DNA from: Deltaproteobacteria bacterium RIFCSPHIGHO2_01_FULL_43_49
Lineage (GTDB): Bacteria; UBA10199; SPLOWO2-01-44-7
Length of the DNA: 64,000 nucleotides
Direction of reading: 5' to 3'
Assembly: GCA_001798075.1 (NCBI GenBank)
Contig: MGRG01000012.1
Location: 266,441-330,440 of the forward strand
Shown: piece by piece, positions 1-5,723 of the stretch
Position numbering within the stretch: the stretch's first letter is position 1
Layout: every line of letters starts with the position of its first letter
Notes under the pieces: generated by a model
Told to the model about the DNA's origin: nothing
Database searches by the model: none
What the model saw: only the letters and a program-made list of their open reading frames with translations
Position numbers and translations under genes: made by a program

Positions 1-60
1 CATCCGATCGGCGAACCCTTGAACCTGAAAAACTTCCAAATCCTTCTTTGTAAATCGCAT
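1..60 (-). CDS. DUF1054-like protein, 5' end only
   Basis: The window edge cuts this gene after its first 20 codons. An ATG at 60-58 opens a frame whose start (MRFTKKDLEVFQVQ, then GFADRM) resembles the N-terminus of the DUF1054/UPF0637 (YktB-like) family, whose function is unknown. A good sigma-70-like promoter lies just upstream. With so few residues the family assignment is tentative, but that a gene starts here is fairly likely. Confidence 0.5.
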   Translation of the reverse strand, partial: MRFTKKDLEVFQVQGFADRM

Positions 61-71
61 GGTTGTGACGG

Positions 72-100
72 ACCCTATACAAATTGCCGTGGGCTGTCAA
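72..100 (-). promoter_or_regulatory. sigma-70-like promoter for the edge gene
   Basis: Read on the minus strand, a perfect -35 TTGACA (100-95) is followed after 17 bases by TAGGGT (77-72). An overlapping TATAGG is the alternative -10, with a 15-base spacer. It points to the DUF1054-like start codon at 60 and lies just downstream of the stop codon of the preceding minus-strand gene at 107. Confidence 0.5.
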
Positions 101-106
101 CTTTTT

Positions 107-1444
107 CTAATGATTGGGTTTTTTGGCGTTTTTTAAAAAGTTTTCTAATATTTCTTGGAGGGTTGGATTGCCTTGTTCAACCAGTTCATAACCGACCCTT
201 AAGGCCTTTTTGTTGATTTTAATGATGCGCCTTAAGTCTATGGGACTGGCAACGAGGACCAAATCACAGGGGGTTGCGTTGATCGTTTTTTGCAAATCAC
301 TGAGTTGTTCTGGGTAATAACCGAGGGCAGGGACCAGATTGCCCATTTGGGGGAATTTATAGAAGGATTCTTTGATGGAACCGACCGCATAGGGTCTTGG
401 GTCGACCAGTTCTGCTGCGCCGTATAATTGTGCGGCCACACAACCGGCCCCAAAACTCATCTCCCCATGGGTGAGTGTGGGGCCATCTTCGATCACCAAG
501 ACACTTTTCCCTTTAATCGATTCTTGATCTTCGACGGTAATCAAAGAGTGACCTTTCACGACCTGCGCGGTTGGGTTTAAATTTTTGATATTTTCCATGA
601 TCGTTTGGAGTTGCTCGTGGCTTGCCTGACGATATTTGTTGATGACAATGACGTCAGCATCTAAAAAATTGATTTCTCCAGGGTAATAACGGCGTTCGTG
701 GCCGGCTCGCAAGGGATCGACTACCGTAATTAAAAGATCAGGTTGGATAAAGGGGAGGTCGTTGTTTCCCCCATCCCAGACAATAATTTCCGCTTCTTTT
801 TGAGCTTCCCCAACAATTTTTTCGTAGTCGATTCCCGAATAAACCACTAATCCACGGTCAATATAGGGTTCGTATTCTTCGCGCTCTTCTATTGTGCATT
901 TGTGTTTTTCGAGATCATCATAAGTGGCAAATCGTTGGCTGATTTGTTGGGTCAGATCGCCATAAGGCATGGGATGCCGGATGGCGACGACTTTCTTTCC
1001 CAACTCTTTGAGCAGACTTACAATTTTGCGCGAAGTCTGGCTTTTGCCTGAGCCGGTGCGCACCGCACAAACAGCAATCACTGGGACATTTGCTTTGACA
1101 CAAGTATCATCAGGCCCCAAGAGCCAAAAGTTTGCCCCCGCTGCCATGGCGATGGAACCCTTCTCCATGACAGTTTCATGCGAGACATCACTGTAGGCAA
1201 AGACAACCGAATCGATTTTTTCTTTTTTGACCAGCTCTGCTAACTTTTCTTCAGGATAAATGGGAATGCCATTGGGATACAAAGAACCGGTTAACTGTTT
1301 GGGGTAGCGCCTTCCTTCAATATTGGGGATTTGGGTGGCCGTAAAGGCAACCACTTCATATTCTGGGTTGTCTCTAAAAAAAACATTGAAGTTATGGAAG
1401 TCTCTTCCGGCCGCCCCCATGATGAGAATTCTCTTCTTGACCAT
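107..1444 (-). CDS. cyclic 2,3-diphosphoglycerate synthetase-like P-loop protein
   Basis: This 445-residue protein resembles the cyclic 2,3-diphosphoglycerate synthetase family. In methanogenic archaea that family makes the osmolyte/thermoprotectant cDPG by an ATP-dependent intramolecular condensation. Bacterial members are widespread and their role is unproven. The N-terminus has a Rossmann-like start with GAAGRDFHNF (residues 10-19). A P-loop VRTGSGKSQTSR lies near residues 128-139, and a WDGGNND motif near residue 223 fits a Walker B/acidic site. The length matches full-size members. The gene is a single cistron divergent from the transglycosylase gene, with a 139-base shared intergenic region. 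The start is the ATG at 1444, with no obvious ribosome site. Family call good, substrate uncertain. Confidence 0.8.
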   Translation of the reverse strand: MVKKRILIMGAAGRDFHNFNVFFRDNPEYEVVAFTATQIPNIEGRRYPKQLTGSLYPNGIPIYPEEKLAELVKKEKIDSVVFAYSDVSHETVMEKGSIAMAAGANFWLLGPDDTCVKANVPVIAVCAVRTGSGKSQTSRKIVSLLKELGKKVVAIRHPMPYGDLTQQISQRFATYDDLEKHKCTIEEREEYEPYIDRGLVVYSGIDYEKIVGEAQKEAEIIVWDGGNNDLPFIQPDLLITVVDPLRAGHERRYYPGEINFLDADVIVINKYRQASHEQLQTIMENIKNLNPTAQVVKGHSLITVEDQESIKGKSVLVIEDGPTLTHGEMSFGAGCVAAQLYGAAELVDPRPYAVGSIKESFYKFPQMGNLVPALGYYPEQLSDLQKTINATPCDLVLVASPIDLRRIIKINKKALRVGYELVEQGNPTLQEILENFLKNAKKPNH

Positions 1445-1466
1445 AAAATTTTTATCTGTTCTGTAA

Positions 1467-1494
1467 GCAACTTCTTCTAAAGTTCACCGATAAC
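1467..1494 (+). promoter_or_regulatory. shared alternative promoter motif, copy 1
   Basis: GCAACTT, 13 bases, then CCGATAAC. The same 28-base layout recurs at 19844, 42593 and 59074, always on the + strand upstream of a gene. The AAC-containing -35 box is typical of ECF sigma factors, and the -10 resembles CGATAA. Here it lies about 90 bases upstream of the lytic transglycosylase start. A promoter is inferred from conservation and position, not proven. Confidence 0.55.
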
Positions 1495-1528
1495 CTAAAC
1501 AAATATAGCATACTTCAATTGATTCAAT

Positions 1529-1545
1529 TTGGCACGCTAGTTGCA
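1529..1545 (+). promoter_or_regulatory. sigma-54 promoter upstream of transglycosylase gene
   Basis: The sequence TTGGCACG-CTAG-TTGCA matches the sigma-54 consensus TGGCACG-N4-TTGCW exactly, with the required 10 bases between the GG (1531-1532) and GC (1543-1544) dinucleotides. It lies about 40 bases before the ATG at 1584, so the transglycosylase gene may have two alternative promoters in tandem. No enhancer site for an activator was identified. Confidence 0.65.
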
Positions 1546-1583
1546 GCTATACTGAGGAATTTCGAATTTTAGATGGGAGGTTT

Positions 1584-2162
1584 ATGAATAGAAAGTCAAA
1601 TAATTTCAATAGCTTATGGCTATTGGCTGTGTCGCTGGTTTTGGGGTTTACACTCCTCAGTTTGAACCCCTATTACTCCAGTTCTCAAAGTAAGCTGGAG
1701 CTCCAAATTCATGATTATTTGGAGGACCAGTCCTTCTTTTTAAAGGGGGACACCAGGGCTGATTTTATTGCCTATTTAGTGGCAACTGCGAAAGACTATG
1801 AATTTGATCCTTTATTGATTTTGGCGATCATGAAAGTGGAGAGTTCTTTTAAACCGGGTGCTGAGTCGAATCGGGGTGCCTGCGGTTTATTGCAGCTCAA
1901 ACTGGTTGCCGCAAAAGAAGTTTCTAATGTGTTTGATACAAGGCTAGTTGCTCGCCACGAATTGTTTGACCCTTTTGTGAATGTGAAAGTGGGTATTCAG
2001 TATCTCTCTTTCTTGAGAAATCATCTGGGTGATAACGTTGTCAGGATGTTATCGGCCTACAACATGGGCCCTACTCGTGTGAAAAGCTCCGGCATTGTTT
2101 CTTCCGGTTATTCTTCAAAAGTCATGAGAGCCTATCGGGATCTTTTGAAGGAATTTAGTTAA
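1584..2162 (+). CDS. membrane-anchored lytic transglycosylase (SLT domain)
   Basis: This 192-residue protein has an N-terminal hydrophobic segment at residues 11-26 (signal anchor or signal peptide), then a single SLT-type lysozyme-like domain. The catalytic glutamate is E86 in KVESSFKPGAES. It is followed by the family's GLLQL and AYNMGP motifs near residues 101 and 160. Such enzymes cleave the glycan strands of peptidoglycan, forming 1,6-anhydromuramyl ends, either for wall turnover or to open a path for secretion machines and pili. The ribosome site (GGGAGG) fits the ATG at 1584. Two alternative promoter motifs precede it and a strong terminator follows. It is monocistronic, and the specific assembly partner is unknown. 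Confidence 0.88.
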   Translation: MNRKSNNFNSLWLLAVSLVLGFTLLSLNPYYSSSQSKLELQIHDYLEDQSFFLKGDTRADFIAYLVATAKDYEFDPLLILAIMKVESSFKPGAESNRGACGLLQLKLVAAKEVSNVFDTRLVARHELFDPFVNVKVGIQYLSFLRNHLGDNVVRMLSAYNMGPTRVKSSGIVSSGYSSKVMRAYRDLLKEFS

Positions 2163-2182
2163 TAATAAAGAGATCATAGTTA

Positions 2183-2217
2183 AAAAAACCCGCCCTGTTT
2201 AAAAGGGCGGGTTTTTT
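2183..2217. terminator. bidirectional intrinsic terminator
   Basis: A GC-rich stem, AACCCGCCCT paired with AGGGCGGGTT, has A-tracts on the left and T-tracts on the right. It can therefore end transcription of the + strand transglycosylase gene and of the minus-strand tmRNA gene that converges on it. Confidence 0.9.
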
Positions 2218-2237
2218 ATTTTGTGGAGGCGGTGGGA

Positions 2238-2866
2238 CATGTAATCCACCTATTTCTAAGTGGCATGGACTATCTCTTCATCCTCATTTGAGGAGCCTGG
2301 CGTATTATAGGAGGCATAAATTTATCGTCGATTTAACCTGCGTATAGCTTTTACGAGTTTCATCTTTTCCTCTAACTGAGCTGCATTATATCTGCCATTG
2401 CGTACAGTGACTGATTTATAACTTTTTAGAAGTAATTCAGCATGTGGCTTTTTGATTCTTAGAAGATTCTTAATTTCCTTTAGAAAATTAAGTGCTTTGT
2501 CACTGCGAATTCTTAACTCATAAGCAGCCCTATGTTTTTTGTTTGCGGGCCTTGTATGCATGGTTCCACAATTTGTTTTTTTGCGAACCCACAATAAAAG
2601 ATCCAAATTGCAATTGGCTATACTAACCATAGGTGAAGGGGTTTCATTTTTGTGCTTACGCGCAAGCGTAACTGTCCCTTCCCCGTCAACAATACCCGCA
2701 ATGTATGCTTTTTCGGTTAAATTCAACGATATCACCTCCTATCCTTTTTGGAGTCTCTGCAGGGCTTGCACCCCTCAGGATTGCCCACTCATTAATATGA
2801 GTTTGGGTTTCCCTGATGTAAGCCAGGTTTTGCAATGAGAGTTACCTCTCATGGCGACCTTTCTTG
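2238..2866 (-). mobile_element. group I intron in the tmRNA T-loop
   Basis: This 629-nt self-splicing intron splits tmRNA. The 5' exon ends in GCGAU, which pairs with GUCGC inside the intron start (internal guide sequence) as P1 with the diagnostic U-G pair at the splice site. The intron ends in G at 2238. Core signatures are visible: a Q/P4-like AATCCTGAGGGGTGCAAGCC stretch, an R/P7 AGAGACT, and an S/P7' AGATAGTCC near the 3' end. A LAGLIDADG gene is looped out between P7 halves. Group I introns in tmRNA genes have been reported in other bacteria. The subgroup was not determined. Confidence 0.88.
2322..2726 (-). CDS. LAGLIDADG homing endonuclease in the intron
   Basis: A 134-residue single-motif LAGLIDADG protein (IAGIVDGEGT at the N-terminus), the size of homodimeric homing endonucleases. 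It would cut intronless ssrA alleles and so spread the intron. An in-frame GTG exists at 2735, but the TTG at 2726 is preferred because AGGAGG (2741-2736) sits 9 bases upstream of it and would overlap the GTG start. The stem ATAGGAGG/CCTCCTAT (2742-2735 with 2314-2307) brackets the frame and hides its ribosome site in the folded intron. The frame is intact, so the intron is probably recently mobile. Target specificity is inferred, not shown. Confidence 0.85.
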   Translation of the reverse strand: MNLTEKAYIAGIVDGEGTVTLARKHKNETPSPMVSIANCNLDLLLWVRKKTNCGTMHTRPANKKHRAAYELRIRSDKALNFLKEIKNLLRIKKPHAELLLKSYKSVTVRNGRYNAAQLEEKMKLVKAIRRLNRR

Positions 2867-3201
2867 ATCGCACCCACGTCCGAAGAAACGCCATCATCCC
2901 ATCTACATGCTTAGTTCGTACATTATGTATGTCTGAGGATTGCCTTACGAACAGGTTTTGTCTCAGACCACCCCTTGTTTATGTTTCACAGCCCTAGCCA
3001 AAGAGAAACCAGAACTGCTAGCTCGCTAATGACGTTTGTTCGCGCCAGCGAGTATCACACGACAAACGTGACCGCTAATTTAAGCAGCCAATGCTAATGG
3101 GTATTCGCCATTTAGACTTTTGCCATCAGTTTTACGACTTGCTGACGTGGTCGGCATGCAAGGACAACTTTGATTTTCTCCGTCGAAGCTAATTCGCCCC
3201 C

Positions 3202-3657
3202 TCAACGTAGTTTGTGTTTCATTGCTCGCGATATAGTTCGGCGAGATTCTTTTCGTTTCATGCTTTCTCGTTTGTCAAAGAGCTGTTTGCCTTTGGCCAG
3301 TGCTAATTCTACTTTTGCACGGCCCTCTTTGAAGTATAGCTTGGTGGGAATCAGCGTCAAGCCTTTCTCTTGGAGTTTGCCTAAGAGTTTATCGACTTCC
3401 CTTTTGTGCAACAATAACTTACGCGTACGCAACGGCTCGTGATTGAGCCCAGCAGCAGGGGCATAGGGGCTGATATGACAATTCAATAAATAGGCCTCTC
3501 CATTTTTGATGAGGGCATAGGCATCCCCTAAATTGGCTTTACCATCACGAAGACTTTTGACCTCGCTTCCTTGAAGGACAAGCCCTGCCTCCAATTTTTC
3601 AAGAAAGCGATAATTGAAACCAGCTTTGCGGTTTTCAGCAATAATTTTAATGCCCAT
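3202..3657 (-). CDS. smpB: SsrA-binding protein SmpB
   Basis: SmpB binds the tRNA-like domain of tmRNA and carries it to stalled ribosomes. The 151-residue protein shows the family core: RKAGFNYRFLEKLEAGLVLQ, GSEVKSLRDGKANL with HISPY, and the basic tail KRESMKRKESRRTISRA that reads the empty decoding site. ATG 3657 is chosen over an upstream in-frame TTG because GGAAC lies at ribosome-site distance from it. Its TGA stop (3204-3202) is immediately followed by the first base of tmRNA at 3201, with no spacer. The two partners are therefore probably co-transcribed, or the ssrA promoter lies inside smpB. Confidence 0.95.
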   Translation of the reverse strand: MGIKIIAENRKAGFNYRFLEKLEAGLVLQGSEVKSLRDGKANLGDAYALIKNGEAYLLNCHISPYAPAAGLNHEPLRTRKLLLHKREVDKLLGKLQEKGLTLIPTKLYFKEGRAKVELALAKGKQLFDKRESMKRKESRRTISRAMKHKLR

Positions 3658-3664
3658 AATGTGT

Positions 3665-3812
3665 TCCAAAAAATTCGAAACTCGAATATCGAAACTCGAA
3701 ACAAATTCAAAATCCGAATTACCTAAATCCCAAACAGGAACGTTTTGGTCATTAGAGTTTTGTTAATTCGTATTTGTTTCGAATTTCGGATTTAGGATTT
3801 CGGATTCGCATT
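3665..3812. repeat. AT-rich palindromic intergenic repeat, copy 1
   Basis: A stretch of TCGAAACTCGAA / AAATCCGAAT words is mirrored later as GTTTCGAATTTCGGATTTAGG, forming a long imperfect hairpin around a short centre. It shares words and layout (including TTTTGGTCATTAG) with the copies at 14315, 47218 and 50248. It fills the whole gap between smpB and the DUF502 gene. Confidence 0.75.
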
Positions 3813-4409
3813 TTATGAAGATACTGTCCCGCCCGAGATAATCAATTTAAAAGCTTGTTCGGGTGGAATATTAATGGGTGTGACGTTTTCTCTTGGAGAT
3901 AGGACTAAAAACCCGGAGGTGGGGTTCGGTGTGGTTGGGATAAAAACATTGATCATTTTTTGACCAACTTGTTTTTCGAACACTTCAGAACTCTCACCAG
4001 TGATAAAGCCCAACATATAACTTCCCTTTCTGGGATATTCCACCAAGACGACTTGTTGAAAGGTACTCTGCCCCGGTACCACCACCTGCAAAAATTGTTG
4101 GACTGCTTGGTAAATAGTTCGGCCAAAAGGAATTTTTAAAATGATTTTTTCACCTAATGAGATCAGTTTTTTACCCATGTAAAGCCTGGTCAAAATGCCA
4201 GTCAAGAGGATCAAGAAAATTGTAAAAAGAAGACCAAGGCCCGGAATTTCAAAGCCCAAGAGACTTATTGGTTGCCAGGAGGTTGGAACAACGGTTTGGA
4301 AAATCCCCTCACACCAATAAATGACGATCTTTAAAATCCAGATGGTGACAACAAGGGGGACAAAAACAAGGGCCCCCGCGATGAAATATTTTTTGAAGAT
4401 GGAAGACAC
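3813..4409 (-). CDS. DUF502 family membrane protein
   Basis: A 198-residue inner-membrane protein with two hydrophobic segments (about residues 8-30 and 53-73) and the DUF502 signature region GKKLISLGEKIILKIPFGRTIY followed by a soluble C-terminal half with PTTPNPTSGF. No biochemical role is established for the family. It overlaps the amidohydrolase by one base (ATG/stop), so the two are probably translated from one message. The C-terminal end meets an AT-rich repeat. Confidence 0.85.
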   Translation of the reverse strand: MSSIFKKYFIAGALVFVPLVVTIWILKIVIYWCEGIFQTVVPTSWQPISLLGFEIPGLGLLFTIFLILLTGILTRLYMGKKLISLGEKIILKIPFGRTIYQAVQQFLQVVVPGQSTFQQVVLVEYPRKGSYMLGFITGESSEVFEKQVGQKMINVFIPTTPNPTSGFLVLSPRENVTPINIPPEQAFKLIISGGTVSS

Positions 4410-5683
4410 TATTTTTCTTGAACACTCTGACCGGCAATCACAACTTTTTTAATGGAAGAAGTCTGTGTCTGAAGGACCAATTCTTTGTAGAGGTCTTCTT
4501 TTGAAGTGGGGTTTGGTTTTGGAGTTTGAATCACAAGGTAGTCGGCTTTTTTGCCAGCCTCCAAAGAACCGACCTCTTTTTCAAAACCCAACGCAAAGGC
4601 CCCCCCTGTTGTCGCCATTTTCAGAAGTTCCAAGGGAGTGGGGAGGGGATTGGATCCCTCTTTGAGGGCCAATCGCATCTCTTCCCAAAGATCAAATCCT
4701 TCGAAGCTGCTTAAAACCTCGGTGCCCAGGGCTATGGGAACTCCTTGTTCTTTGAGTTGTTTCAGGGGAAACTGACCCAATTTGAATCGGCGATTGCCAC
4801 TGGGGCAATAAACAACTCTTGTCAAATTTCTAGCGAGCCTTGGAAAATCGGCGGCACTCAGCTGATAGCCGCCAATAATGGAAAGGGGTGTTGCAAAAAA
4901 TCCGATTTCTTCCAAATGTTGGATCGGTGTTTTGCGATGGGGTGGGGGAAGTTCTTCCCAACCCACGGCCGGAAAGAGTTGTGTCGCAATGGGGCCGGTT
5001 GATTCAAAAAAGAATTCCATTTCTGCAAAGTTTTCTGCCGCATGGATTTGCAATGGCAGATTCCCGTCTTTGGCGTGGCGTGAAATGATGTTGAGTAGAT
5101 TTTTCGACAAAAGATAGGCAGAGAAAGGGCCAAAACCGATTTTTAAATGTCCTGGCTTGGCATCGATGTATTGGTCGATCAAAGCCAAGGCTACTTCAAA
5201 GCGCTGTTGGGCTTGTTTATCTGGGCCACTCAATATTTCTTGAAAAATCACGCCGCGTAAGGGACTTCCCTTCACCAAAGGAAACATCCCCTCATAGTGG
5301 GCCATGATCCCCACACAGGTTATCCCACTTTTTAACATCTGCTCTAAACCTTGTGAAGTTCTCCTAGCGACCGTTGCCGAAGGGGTGCGGGATAAGTAAT
5401 GGAGCCCTTCTAAAAGCCAGGAGATGGGAGACAAACCGGTATCCGTCTCCACTGTGTAGCGCTCAAAAAAACCGATACGGTCCAGGTGACAATGGGCATT
5501 GATTAAACCTGGCATGATGACACAATCTGGAAAATGTTCGGGTTTTGCATCGGGAAATTGTTTTTTGAGCTCTTTAAGAGTTCCGACAGCAATGATTTGA
5601 TCTGCATCAACAATCATTGCCCCATCGGGGATCGCATCGACATGATTTAGGGGGAGTAACCAACTCGCTGAGACTAATTTCAT
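4409..5683 (-). CDS. amidohydrolase, deaminase-like (MtaD/TrzN type)
   Basis: A 424-residue metal-dependent hydrolase. NAHCHLD supplies the HxH metal site after the first beta strands. QIHAAE gives a later metal or substrate histidine, and LGTEVLSS replaces the usual GTD with GTE at the position of the metal-binding aspartate. The composite beta-sandwich ends (VDADQIIAVG, ADYLVIQT) are typical of the S-adenosylhomocysteine/methylthioadenosine deaminase and chlorohydrolase branch. The substrate cannot be read from sequence. The Asp-to-Glu change could alter metal use. An in-frame TTG start at 5719 is possible; ATG 5683 gives the better family start. Confidence 0.75.
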   Translation of the reverse strand: MKLVSASWLLPLNHVDAIPDGAMIVDADQIIAVGTLKELKKQFPDAKPEHFPDCVIMPGLINAHCHLDRIGFFERYTVETDTGLSPISWLLEGLHYLSRTPSATVARRTSQGLEQMLKSGITCVGIMAHYEGMFPLVKGSPLRGVIFQEILSGPDKQAQQRFEVALALIDQYIDAKPGHLKIGFGPFSAYLLSKNLLNIISRHAKDGNLPLQIHAAENFAEMEFFFESTGPIATQLFPAVGWEELPPPHRKTPIQHLEEIGFFATPLSIIGGYQLSAADFPRLARNLTRVVYCPSGNRRFKLGQFPLKQLKEQGVPIALGTEVLSSFEGFDLWEEMRLALKEGSNPLPTPLELLKMATTGGAFALGFEKEVGSLEAGKKADYLVIQTPKPNPTSKEDLYKELVLQTQTSSIKKVVIAGQSVQEK

Positions 5684-5723
5684 TGGCCGCAAAATACCAT
5701 AAAGTCTGGCTATTGGCAATTAG

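Larger units (their letters stand above)
2224..3201 (-). ncRNA. ssrA: tmRNA gene, interrupted by a group I intron
   Basis: tmRNA rescues stalled ribosomes together with SmpB. The 5' end (3201) reads GGGGGCG and pairs with CGCCTCC at 2231-2225 as the acceptor stem; TTCGACGG follows near the 5' end as usual. The tag frame at 3124-3080 encodes GKSLNGEYPLALAA then TAA, ending in the expected LALAA degron. The T-arm is split: GTGGG-TGCGAT ends exon 1 (2867), and T-CCCAC starts exon 2 (2237). Joining exon 1 (335 nt) to exon 2 (14 nt) restores the T-arm and acceptor stem and gives a normal length of about 349 nt. CCA is not encoded (CAA follows the discriminator A). The T-loop reads TGCGATT, with G where U55 is usual. 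Confidence 0.93.
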
